Part shown: positions 48,404 through 57,700 of the stretch, piece by piece
How the letters are laid out: every line of letters starts with the position of its first letter
Position numbering within the stretch: position 1 is the stretch's first letter
Notes under the pieces: generated by a model
The model's input: only the letters and a program-made list of their open reading frames with translations
Told to the model about the DNA's origin: nothing
Database searches by the model: none
Source of the DNA: Neolewinella agarilytica
GTDB lineage: Bacteria; Bacteroidota; Bacteroidia; Chitinophagales; Saprospiraceae
Assembly (NCBI RefSeq): GCF_900110645.1
Contig: NZ_FOFB01000024.1
Location: forward strand, 1 to 64,000
Length of the DNA: 64,000 nucleotides
Direction of reading: 5' to 3'
Made by a program: the position numbers and the translations under genes

Positions 48404-50452
48404 ATGTTAAAGATACTTCAACGACCTGTACACGGGCTGATATTCCCCATCATCCTGCTACTTATGACCGCCTGTGGCGGTCCACGAACGACGACCCAGG
48501 CTGAACTGCCCTTCAAGAAACTGATGGCCAACGCCGAAACGGAAACCCGTGCCGGCAACTACGGCCTGGCCGCAGATAACTATCGTAAGGCCTACGAGCA
48601 GAAGCCCCGCCGAACGGATGTACTTTACAAAGCGGCAGAGTTGTATACCCGCGTTCGAAACTACCGGGCGGCGGCGGATGCTTACCAGTTTTTAGAGGCG
48701 GACGAAGACCAATGGCCACTACTCGGCCTACAGTATGGCCGGGCACTAAAGCAGGATGGCCGATATGATCAGGCCCGGCGGGAGCTGGCGCTGTTCCTGG
48801 AGACTTACAATGGAGCTGACCGGCCCATCGTCTCCGAAATTGTGCGTAACGAACTGGCGGGCATTACGCTGGCGACCAGCTTCAATGAGGCGGAGAGCAT
48901 GGTGGACATCGACCGGCCGGGCCGGGGCGTAAATACCGGCGCTGACGAGTTTGGTGCCGTTGCCGTGGCGGGCGACCAACTATTTTTTACCAGTACGGCT
49001 GGCGGGCAAAGCCGCCTCTACCAAAGCGGGCTCCGTGCCAGGGAGTGGACCAAAGCAACCGTACCGCCCGGTTTTCCCGTAATCGCCGAAGGAGAGTTTG
49101 GAACGGGAAGCCTGAGCCCGGACGGACGTCTTTTCTTCTTCACCATCTGCAGCGGTCTCACCGGAGAGGATGCGACGAACCGCTGCGAAATTTTCCGGGG
49201 GGAACGCAGTACGACCGGTGCCTGGTCTCAGCCCGTTCGCCTCGGGGAGGCCATCAATGCACCATCGACGAACAACGCCTTCCCCTTTGTTACCCTCGGG
49301 GCTGATGGTCGCTATCAACTCTATTTTTCCAGCGATCGTCCGGGCGGAAGAGGCGGAATGGACCTTTATCTGTCCTCGGAGATGGTGCCTAATGACCCAA
49401 ACGGTTTTAGCGCTCCGGCAAACCTGGGCCCCGTGATCAACACGGTGAGCGATGAGATAACCCCCAGTTGGCTGGCCGGGGAGAATATGCTTTATTTTTC
49501 GAGCAACGGGCACCCGGGCTTCGGTGGCCAGGATGTGTTCCGGAGTCAGGGGACCTTCGGGTCTTACCAGCGGCCTGAGAACATGGGGCAACCGGTTAAT
49601 TCGGCGGCGGACGACTACGGTCTGTCGTTGAGCGCGGGCGGCAGCACGGGCTACCTGACGAGTAACCGGATTTTCACAGGAGGAAAGGATAAGACGACCG
49701 AGACGGATATTTTTATGCTCAACTTCCGGGCGGGTAGAGCAAAATTAAAAGCGACCGTATACGACAATACTACCGGCAATGAGCTGAGTGGTGCAGAGGT
49801 GACGTTGTTGGAAATGGGAGAAAGTGGGGGCTATCGGGAAGTTGACCGACGAATTTTCCCGACGGGGGTCTATGCTTTTGATCTAAGACCGGGAGGGAAA
49901 TACCGGGTTGTCGTTGAGCGGGAAGGTTATCAGGGAAAAGAATACCAGGTGGAAACTTCGCCTACGGGGTCTACGCTCTACGGTCAGCCGGTCTTTCTGG
50001 TGCGCAGTTCGGTCCCTAATGGCGGGCAGGGGGCGCAGCCGCGGGTGCTGGGTGATGGTGGACGGCAGGGGACGTCTTCGGGATCGGCGCCCGGCGGGCG
50101 CCCGCAAACGGGCTCTGCTGGCACCACAACTACCTCTGCACCTGCAGAAGTGCCAACAACCGGTGCCCGAAACACCGCTACGGCTCCGCCGGACCCCGTT
50201 GCGTATCGAATCCAGATCAGCGCACAGCGAAAGTTTGATCCTTCGGCAGGAAAGTACGAAGGCATACGGGTGGTGGGTGATATCGTTGCTGAGCCCATTC
50301 CTAACCGTGATTTGCAGCGAATTACTGTGGGCTATTTCACCGATAAGGAATCGACAAGACAGGCGCTGCGGAAAGTACACGCCAATGGCTTCCCTTCTGC
50401 CTTCGTTGTCCGGTATGATAACGGTAAGCGCTACGGACAGGTAAAACTGTAA
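48404..50452 (+). CDS. TPR/PD40 lipoprotein with SPOR-like C-terminus
   Basis: The protein of about 682 residues starts at the ATG at 48404, giving a lipoprotein signal with LMTAC. TPR repeats (about 35-135) are followed by a WD40-like PD40 propeller (about 175-450) with repeats of the type SPDGRLFFF, YLYFSSDRPGGRGGMDLY and MLYFSSNGHPGFGGQDVF. A carboxypeptidase-like/CNA-B fold (about 460-530) and a Gly/Ser/Thr-rich linker come next, and the C-terminal 75 residues resemble a SPOR-type domain (YRIQISAQRKF...VGYFTDKESTRQAL). The order resembles T9SS-linked PorE-like proteins, but the OmpA domain is missing. Confidence 0.75.
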   Translation: MLKILQRPVHGLIFPIILLLMTACGGPRTTTQAELPFKKLMANAETETRAGNYGLAADNYRKAYEQKPRRTDVLYKAAELYTRVRNYRAAADAYQFLEADEDQWPLLGLQYGRALKQDGRYDQARRELALFLETYNGADRPIVSEIVRNELAGITLATSFNEAESMVDIDRPGRGVNTGADEFGAVAVAGDQLFFTSTAGGQSRLYQSGLRAREWTKATVPPGFPVIAEGEFGTGSLSPDGRLFFFTICSGLTGEDATNRCEIFRGERSTTGAWSQPVRLGEAINAPSTNNAFPFVTLGADGRYQLYFSSDRPGGRGGMDLYLSSEMVPNDPNGFSAPANLGPVINTVSDEITPSWLAGENMLYFSSNGHPGFGGQDVFRSQGTFGSYQRPENMGQPVNSAADDYGLSLSAGGSTGYLTSNRIFTGGKDKTTETDIFMLNFRAGRAKLKATVYDNTTGNELSGAEVTLLEMGESGGYREVDRRIFPTGVYAFDLRPGGKYRVVVEREGYQGKEYQVETSPTGSTLYGQPVFLVRSSVPNGGQGAQPRVLGDGGRQGTSSGSAPGGRPQTGSAGTTTTSAPAEVPTTGARNTATAPPDPVAYRIQISAQRKFDPSAGKYEGIRVVGDIVAEPIPNRDLQRITVGYFTDKESTRQALRKVHANGFPSAFVVRYDNGKRYGQVKL

Positions 50453-50501
50453 AGAGCAACCGAATCGAGTGGTCAGTGGTTATTTATGTAAATAATACAT
50501 T

Positions 50502-50813
50502 ATGGCTAACAAGCAAAGCACCTCTTTCCGGGATCTGATCAACGGAGACACTCCTGTTCTAATTGATTTTTTCGCTACCTGGTGTGGTCCCTGCCACGCT
50601 TATAGTCCGATTCTTAAGCAGTTGAAAAGCGAGGAAGGAGAAGCGCTGCGGCTGGTGAAAATCGACGTGGACGCTAATCAGGCTATTTGCGAAAAACTGG
50701 GCGTTACGGCGATGCCGACAACTATGATTTTTCAAAATGGAGACATGAAATTTCGTGCAGCAGGAGTACAAAGTATCGGGGTGCTGAAAGCAGAATTGGA
50801 CAAGCTGAGATAG
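50502..50813 (+). CDS. Thioredoxin
   Basis: The 103-residue protein has the redox site W27-C28-G-P-C31, the cis-proline segment VTAMPTTMIFQNG and the full fold from VLIDFFATWCGPC to the C-terminal helix. It is a cytoplasmic disulphide reductant. It is preceded by about 50 bp without recognised signals and followed by the symporter gene on the same strand. Confidence 0.93.
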   Translation: MANKQSTSFRDLINGDTPVLIDFFATWCGPCHAYSPILKQLKSEEGEALRLVKIDVDANQAICEKLGVTAMPTTMIFQNGDMKFRAAGVQSIGVLKAELDKLR

Positions 50814-50874
50814 GTCCTGAAGGCAAGTTTTGCGAATGATTGCCCGTTGACGTACTATATTGCGCCAACTGACT

Positions 50875-52437
50875 ATGAATTCATCCTTGAGTCCCATCGC
50901 CATTTTAGGCATCATTGCGGCGTACTTTGCGTTGCTGATCCTGATTTCCTGGCTAACCAGCCGTGACGATAGTGACAACTCCTCCTTCTTTTTGGGTGGG
51001 CGCAAATCGCCCTGGCCACTGGTGGCTTTCGGTATGGTGGGGGCAAGCCTTTCCGGGGTAACATTTATTAGTGTTCCGGGGGCCGTTGGTGCGGGGGGAA
51101 CTAATCAGGCCTTTAGCTATATGCAGGTGGTCTTTGGCTATTTGCTGGGCTATCTCTTCATCGCTACGGTTCTTTTGCCACTGTATTACCGGCTGGGGCT
51201 TACGAGTATTTATCAATACCTCAAGGAAAGGATTGGGCCAAAGGCTTACAAAGTCGGCGCCTTTTATTTTCTGCTATCCCGGACAATCCAGGCCTCTTTT
51301 CGCCTGTTCCTGGTGGCCATTGTTCTGCAAAATTTCGTGACCGGGCCGATGGGCGTACCCTTCGGAGTTACCGTAGCTATTACTATTCTGTTGATCTGGG
51401 TCTATACCTTTAAGGGAGGGATTAAGACCATCGTCTACACAGACACCTTGCAAACAGTCTGTATGTTGCTGGCGGCTGGTCTGACGGTCTACTACATTGG
51501 GGATGCGCTGGAAACGAACCTTAGTGGAATGGTGGCGCTTATCGAAAACAGTAACTACGGACAGATTTTCTTCTTTGAAGGAGGCTGGACGGACCCCAAT
51601 AATTTCTGGAAACAGTTCTTTAGCGGAGCCTTAATCACGATTGTGATGACTGGTCTGGATCAGGATATGATGCAGAAGAACCTGAGTATGCCCAACTTCC
51701 GGGATGCGCAAAAGAATATGGCAGCCTTTAGTATTGTGCTCATTTTTGCCAATCTTTTGTTTCTGTCTCTTGGAGCGTTGTTATACATCTACGCTACTAG
51801 TGTCGGGATTGAAATTCCCGCTGCCTCTGATCAGTTGTACCCAACGGTAGCGCTGCGGCATCTGCCTCCGGTGGCAGGTGTCATCTTTATTCTCGGGCTG
51901 GTAGCGGCGGCGTATTCGAGCGCGGATAGTGCTCTGACGGCCCTGACAACTTCGTTTTGTATCGACTTTCTGGGGATGACCGAAGAGGACAGTAACCCGG
52001 AAGATGAAGCGTTGGCAAAAGCTACCAGGCGTAAGCGTTTGCTGGTCCATGTCGGTTTTTCCGTTCTACTGTTTGCGGTAATTATGGCTTTCCGGCTGAT
52101 TGATGATAAGGCGGTGATTAATAGTCTCTTCAAGGCCGCGGGCTACACCTACGGACCGCTGCTTGGACTTTTTGCCTTTGGCTTGTTTACGCGCCTGCGG
52201 GTGCGGGAGACCATTCAGTTGGGGAGCTTCCAAGTACCTGCGCTATTGTTGGTCTGTCTTTTAGCGCCGATTATCTCCATGGTCGTTGATGCTTATTCGG
52301 CAGAATTGCTGCGAGGCTTCCAGTTTGGGTTTCTGATATTAGCGTTTAATGGTCTGCTTACTTTCCTTGGTCTGGTGGCTTTGAGCGACTTTAGTGACCT
52401 GAGTAATCCGATGACAGAAGAAGAGCGTTCTGCTTAG
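50875..52437 (+). CDS. Sodium:solute symporter family transporter
   Basis: The 520-residue integral membrane protein has about 13 helices. SSS-family landmarks are FFLGGRKSPWPLVAFGMVGASLSGVTFISVPG early on, GVTVAITILLIWVYTFKGGIKTIVYTDTLQ and a SSADSALTALTTSFCIDF motif (about 340-357) in the sodium-site helix. The substrate is unknown. The ATG at 50875 is preferred over a TTG 15 bp upstream. A TATATTGC word (about 50856) could be the promoter. Confidence 0.85.
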   Translation: MNSSLSPIAILGIIAAYFALLILISWLTSRDDSDNSSFFLGGRKSPWPLVAFGMVGASLSGVTFISVPGAVGAGGTNQAFSYMQVVFGYLLGYLFIATVLLPLYYRLGLTSIYQYLKERIGPKAYKVGAFYFLLSRTIQASFRLFLVAIVLQNFVTGPMGVPFGVTVAITILLIWVYTFKGGIKTIVYTDTLQTVCMLLAAGLTVYYIGDALETNLSGMVALIENSNYGQIFFFEGGWTDPNNFWKQFFSGALITIVMTGLDQDMMQKNLSMPNFRDAQKNMAAFSIVLIFANLLFLSLGALLYIYATSVGIEIPAASDQLYPTVALRHLPPVAGVIFILGLVAAAYSSADSALTALTTSFCIDFLGMTEEDSNPEDEALAKATRRKRLLVHVGFSVLLFAVIMAFRLIDDKAVINSLFKAAGYTYGPLLGLFAFGLFTRLRVRETIQLGSFQVPALLLVCLLAPIISMVVDAYSAELLRGFQFGFLILAFNGLLTFLGLVALSDFSDLSNPMTEEERSA

Positions 52438-52522
52438 CCATCGGGCTTTGGATGACAATCTCAATCGCTACACCGGATTTGTAAGTGTATCTTGCGCGCC
52501 CTAACCGAAAAAAGCAAAAACT

Positions 52523-53521
52523 ATGAGCCAAATCCGAGCGGCCATAACGGGAGTTCACGGCTATGTGCCCGACTACGTACTGACCAATGAAGAACTGGCC
52601 ACCATCGTCGATACGAACGACGAGTGGATTACTTCCCGTACAGGAATAAAGACGCGGCACATCCTGAAGGGAGAGGAGCAGGGTACGTCCGTTATGGTCA
52701 TCGAGGCCATAAAGGGCCTTTTAGAGAAAACCAATACCCGGCCGGAAGATGTTGAAGTAGTGATCTGTGCTACCGTAACGGGGGATAGTATTTTCCCGGA
52801 CACTGCCAATATAGCAGCCTACCATACGGGCTTAGTGAATGCCTTCGGCTTTGATCTTAATGCCGCATGCAGTGGTTTTTTGTACGCACTGACCGTAGGC
52901 GCCAAAATGGTGGAAGGTGGTACACATAAGAAAGTGATTGTGGTGGGAGCGGACAAGATGTCGTCCATCATTGATTATACGGACCGCACTACCTGTGTCA
53001 TCTTCGGAGACGGAGGCGGAGCAGTGATGCTGGAACCAACGACGGAAGACGTAGGGATTATCGATTATCAACATCACGGCGACGGAAGTGGAGAGAAATA
53101 TCTCTACCTGGTGGCTGGTGGATCCCGCAAACCTGCAACTGTTGATTCTGTGATGGCCCGGGAGCACTTTGTTCGGCAAAATGGCCGCCCTGTGTTTAAA
53201 GCAGCGGTGACGGGCATGAGTGACGTCGTCATGAAAGTGATGGCCCGCAATAACCTGGATGCGGAAAATCTGAACTGGCTGGTTCCTCATCAGGCTAATG
53301 TTCGAATCATTCAAACGGTCAGTAAAATGGCCAACTTTCCGATGGAGAAAGTAATGATCAACATTCAGAATTACGGTAATACTACTGCTGGTACTATTCC
53401 GCTCTGCCTCTGGGATTACGAATCACAGCTCCGTAAAGGAGACAACTTGGTTTTGACGGCCTTCGGCGGAGGTTTTACCTGGGGAGCGCTGTACCTGAAG
53501 TGGGCTTACGATGGAGAGTAG
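52523..53521 (+). CDS. fabH: 3-oxoacyl-ACP synthase III (FabH family)
   Basis: The 332-residue thiolase-fold enzyme has nucleophile Cys116 in NAACSGFLYAL, His in LVPHQANVRI (about residue 256) and Asn in IQNYGNTTAGTIPL (about 286), the complete Cys-His-Asn triad. Known FabH enzymes start fatty acid synthesis from acetyl-CoA and malonyl-ACP. The usual neighbours (plsX, rpmF) are absent, so this may be a second KAS III for a special acyl chain. Confidence 0.9.
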   Translation: MSQIRAAITGVHGYVPDYVLTNEELATIVDTNDEWITSRTGIKTRHILKGEEQGTSVMVIEAIKGLLEKTNTRPEDVEVVICATVTGDSIFPDTANIAAYHTGLVNAFGFDLNAACSGFLYALTVGAKMVEGGTHKKVIVVGADKMSSIIDYTDRTTCVIFGDGGGAVMLEPTTEDVGIIDYQHHGDGSGEKYLYLVAGGSRKPATVDSVMAREHFVRQNGRPVFKAAVTGMSDVVMKVMARNNLDAENLNWLVPHQANVRIIQTVSKMANFPMEKVMINIQNYGNTTAGTIPLCLWDYESQLRKGDNLVLTAFGGGFTWGALYLKWAYDGE

Positions 53522-53564
53522 CCGAATTGACGAACACAACGCCGCCTTTCTGGTTTAAGAGGAT

Positions 53565-54350
53565 ATGCCAGCCAAAGATCCAGAAAAAGGGAAGGGTTTA
53601 ACAAGAGAGAGTCTCAAGAAAAGCGGACTTTTAGAGCAGTATGTACTTGGGTTAACTACCCGGGAGCAGAACCGTATTCTCAAAGCTTTCCTGGCAGATA
53701 ACCCTGATGCCCAGGAGGATGTAGCGGCGCTCAGAGAAGAGCTGGGAAACTATATGGATGGCTACAATCTGGGGCCACCGGATGCGGAACGGGAAGTTCG
53801 AACTTCCGAAGATTTTCTGGACCTGGATCATGAGATGATTCTGGAGATGACAGAAAGAAATCACTCACTGACCATCTGGCGCTACGTCTTAGGAGCCTTA
53901 TGTCTCCTGTTGGTGGCATTGAGCGGTTACCTGTTCCGTCTTAGCGAAAATACGAAGGCTGCCCTGCTACAGGAAAAAGCCCGGCATGCACAAGACGATA
54001 TGAGCCATCGCCTGAAGGTGGAAAACCTGGAGGACGCTGTATTGGACTGGTCAGGCCTGCAAACAGTAACTACTTACGTTGGAGAGGGGTTTATTCAGCT
54101 TCACTACTCCCCGGATGACGATCGGATGATTTTGGATCTTTCCCACCTGAATGTAGGGAAGAGGATAAACGAAAAGTCTTACCACATTTATGTGATGGAC
54201 GGTGAAGATAGCAGGCACGTATTGGAAATTTTGCCGGCGGATGAGCATTCCCTACATGCCCTTAAGGTTGCAGGAACGCAACTGCAGGTGTACAGCGGAG
54301 AAAAGGAAGCCGAAGACCATAACCTCGTAGCTGAAATTTCTCTTCCCTGA
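53565..54350 (+). CDS. Anti-sigma-factor-like membrane protein
   Basis: The 261-residue protein has an N-terminal region with the signature LKKSGLLEQYVLGLTTREQNR (about 17-37) typical of RskA-type anti-sigma factors, one membrane helix (about 105-124, WRYVLGALCLLLVALSGYLF) and a C-terminal domain with WSGLQTVTTYVGEGFIQLHYSPDDDR. The family normally inhibits an ECF sigma factor from the adjacent gene, but none is adjacent here. It follows fabH after 43 bp. Confidence 0.6.
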   Translation: MPAKDPEKGKGLTRESLKKSGLLEQYVLGLTTREQNRILKAFLADNPDAQEDVAALREELGNYMDGYNLGPPDAEREVRTSEDFLDLDHEMILEMTERNHSLTIWRYVLGALCLLLVALSGYLFRLSENTKAALLQEKARHAQDDMSHRLKVENLEDAVLDWSGLQTVTTYVGEGFIQLHYSPDDDRMILDLSHLNVGKRINEKSYHIYVMDGEDSRHVLEILPADEHSLHALKVAGTQLQVYSGEKEAEDHNLVAEISLP

Positions 54351-54505
54351 GTTAAATCAGACCTAAGGCCAATGTTGTCTTTAGGTTCACTTTGGGTTAA
54401 TTTTCCCGTCCTGCTTGGTTATTTGCCAACAAAGAGGTTTATTTATGGTCTATTTCCATGAGCAACTTTGTCACAACTTTTCTAACATTTAATCTACTTA
54501 CCATT

Positions 54506-54598
54506 ATGACACTGTTGTACGTTATTCTGTTAGCTTGTGCTATCGGAGGTGGGATGAGTCTTTCATCCGCTCTTCTTGACGGCGCTCGCTATTATTAA
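54506..54598 (+). CDS. Possible 30-residue membrane micro-protein
   Basis: ATG at 54506 gives MTLLYVILLACAIGGGMSLS, then SALLDGARYY and TAA. It is a single hydrophobic helix with a short polar tail. It is too short to judge from composition alone. The support is its position ahead of an isolated terminator and the clean helix. It could equally be noise in a non-coding RNA. Confidence 0.3.
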   Translation: MTLLYVILLACAIGGGMSLSSALLDGARYY

Positions 54599-54712
54599 AC
54601 AGGAAGCTTTTTCGGATTAGCCTGACTACCTGAATTTAAACCAACACTTAATATTATTCCCAACACATCCAGTTATAGAAAATAAGGTCAGGCACCAGAT
54701 TTCTTCCCCCTT

Positions 54713-54749
54713 AACGGCCACTCGTTTTACAACGAGTGGCCGTTTTTAC
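54713..54749 (+). terminator. Strong intrinsic terminator
   Basis: AACGGCCACTCGTT and AACGAGTGGCCGTT form a perfect 14-bp stem with a TTAC loop, followed directly by a T-run. It ends transcription from the left before the cyclase gene. Confidence 0.8.
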
Positions 54750-54764
54750 TACGGATAAGAGCAG

Positions 54765-54772
54765 TATATTTG
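54765..54772 (+). promoter_or_regulatory. Bacteroidota -7 box for the cyclase gene
   Basis: TATATTTG matches TAnnTTTG exactly. It lies 12 bp before the ATG at 54784, so the transcript would be nearly leaderless. Confidence 0.5.
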
Positions 54773-54783
54773 GGTCTAGTCCT

Positions 54784-57700
54784 ATGCAACCATTAATCCC
54801 ACCCTTCATACAGCAAAAAATACTGGCCGAGGAGTATTCTGGTCAGCTGGATGCGTTTACGTTGAACGTAGATTTATCGGGTTTTACCTTAATCACGGAG
54901 TCTTTGATGAAGGAAGGCCTGAGTGGTGCTGAAAGACTCTCTCACGTCCTCAATGAAGTTTTTGAGCCACTGGTGGCCTTGGTGTATTCACGTGGAGGCT
55001 TTATTCCTTATTTCGCTGGCGATGCTTTTACGGCAGTTTTTCCAATGCCGCTGGATCGGCGTCACGCTTTTCATCTGTTGCAGACCGCTGATCTGGCGCG
55101 TAAAATTTTTGAAGGTAGAGACAACCAATTCGGAGACAATTACACCATTGGCGTGAAAGTTGGCCTCGCGGCCGGGCAGGTGGATTTTGGGATTATTGGC
55201 GAAACGCTGAAGGGCTTTTATTTCAGAGGTAAAGCTATCGATCAGGCTGCTTTTTGTCAATCACGGGCAAAGCAACAGGAGATCGTCATGGACGATGTGA
55301 TGAATACGCTTCTGGAAGGTAGAAAGGTTCTTTCCGAGAACGTCACGGAAGGGGCTTATCGCGTAATTGGAGAATTGCCGCCGGATACGGCTCAGTTAGA
55401 AGTCAAAGCACTCCAATTGCCTACCATCAGCCCAGAAGTAGCCATCGGGTTCCTCCCGCCAGAGGTGGTTCGCTATGATCAGGTTGGCGAATTCCGAACA
55501 GTAGCCTCCGTTTTCCTTTCTTTTGAAGCCGTACACACGCACGAAGAATTGGATCAGTTTGCGACAGTAGTGCTCAATCAGGTTCATGATTTTGGTGGCT
55601 ACTTTAAAGAGATTGACTATGGTGACAAAGGATCGCTGATGGTCATTTTCTTTGGCGCTCCGGTATCTTATGAGAACAATACCGTTCGTGCACTGGAATT
55701 TGCCCTAACGGCACAGGCAGAATTAGAATCACTGAAAGAAAAGACCAAGCAGGACTTTCGCTTCCGTTTCGGCCTTACCGTTGGAATGGCCTTTACGGGC
55801 TTTGTCGGGGGGAAAGAACGCGTTCAGTATGCCTGTGTTGGTAACCGGGTTAACCTTGCCGCCAGGATTATGTCTTCCGCCGATTGGCAGGATATTCTGG
55901 TAGACGAAGAACTTTCTCAGGTACCTCACTTTCGATTTGAGCTGAGGGGGAACACCCATTACAAAGGTATTCAGGCAGCGGTGCCGACTTTTGCTCTAAA
56001 CGGTAGACGACAGTCGCTGGGTAAGCCGAATTACGGAGGGGAGCTTATTGGAAGAGAAGAAGAAACGAAGCAAATAATTGAGTTTGCCGAGCCCATTTTT
56101 CATCAGAAAAGAGCCGGCATCGCTTACGTTTTAGGAGAGGCCGGTATCGGTAAAAGCCGACTGACCTATGAAGTCCGCCGGCAACTTAATCAGAAGCAAG
56201 CGGTCAATTGGTTGTTAGCTAGTGCAGACCAAATTCTTCGTAAGCCATTTAACCCCTTTGTATACCTGTTGCAACGAATGTTTCGGCAGAGCATTGATCT
56301 GGGAGGGAGCCAAAACCGGCGGAGGTTTCAGTTTCGCTTAAGTCAGATAAGACAAAGCCTGCGAAAAATTGACAGCGAGCAAAGCATTGCTATTCTGAAA
56401 GAACTGGACCGGACGGAGTCTGTCCTTGCCGCTTTATTGGGCATAGCCATGGAACGGTCTTTGTGGTCTCAACTGGACGCCCAGGGCCGCTATCAGAACA
56501 CTATTGACGCCTTAGTCAATTTACTGTTGGCGGAGTGCGTCTTGCAGCCCACTATTCTGGAGTTGGAGGATATCCACTGGATCGATGACGATAGCATTAC
56601 GGTAGTGGCGGAGTTGGTAAAACAAACCCGAAATTTACCCCTGCTGATCATTGCCACCTCCAGGGCCGATGACGACGGTAAGTACTCTGCCATTGTCAAT
56701 CAGGAAGCGGCGAAAGAGATTGGGCTGGAAAGTATCAAAATAGAAATTTTTCCACTCAGCGAAGAAGCTGTTCGCCGGATGGCTGAAGCAACGCTTAACG
56801 CACCTATCGCCGACGATTGCCTCGAAACATTATTACGGGCAACGAACAGTAACCCTTTTTATCTGGAACAAATTCTGGAGTATTTCAGGGAAAATGAACT
56901 CCTGGAGCCGGACGAAGAGGGCATCTTAAATCTAACGGACGAGAGCATCAAGCTTTCCACCAGTATATCCTCTATCCTGACGGCCCGGATCGATCGCCTC
57001 TCCGATCTGGTTCGGGAAACAGTAAAAGCGGCTGCCGTAATTGGGAGGGAATTCGACGTTCCCGTACTGACAGAAGTTATGCGGGAAGACACCGGAACGG
57101 ATACAACCGAAGAAATGATACTGCTGCTACGGGAACAGATTGAAACAGCAGAAAGAGGACAGATATGGAGTGCCATGAATGAGTTGCGCTACATATTCCG
57201 TCATAGCCTCTTACGGGAAGCAGTATACGGAATGCAGCTCACCACCAGGCTGCAACAACTGCATTTGCAGATTGCCCACGCTATCGAGAAGCTTTATTCA
57301 GACAATATCGAAGAGCGGTATATCGATCTTGCCTTTCACTACGAACACGCGGGAGAAAAGGAAAATACGATTGAGTATTTGAGCAAGGCGGCTAACTATG
57401 CCCGGGCAAATTTCCAGAATCAGCAAGCGTTGGATCTCTACGAACGCCTGATTGAAAAATTCACCAGCCAGCCCGATCAGGATGTAACCGTCAACACCCA
57501 CATCAACCGGGGCAAGGTGTTGGAAATCGTGGGCCGTTGGGAGGATGCCCAGTCTGCCTACGAAGAAGCCCAACTCATCGCTAAATCCAGTAGGGATATT
57601 CTCTTACTAGGGCGAACGAACAATCACCTCGGCCGCCTACACACCTTCAAAGGGGAGTATGATAAGGCGATGGAGTATTTGAGGGTGGCTGCGAGCCTTT

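Larger units (their letters stand above)
54351..54783. other. Intergenic region with micro-ORF, terminator and promoter
   Basis: The 430-bp gap contains a 30-codon ORF (54506-54598), an excellent intrinsic terminator (54713-54749) and a promoter box for the next gene (54765-54772). A hairpin-plus-T-run so far beyond the upstream stop, and just after the micro-ORF, suggests an independent short transcript, coding or not. Confidence 0.5.
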
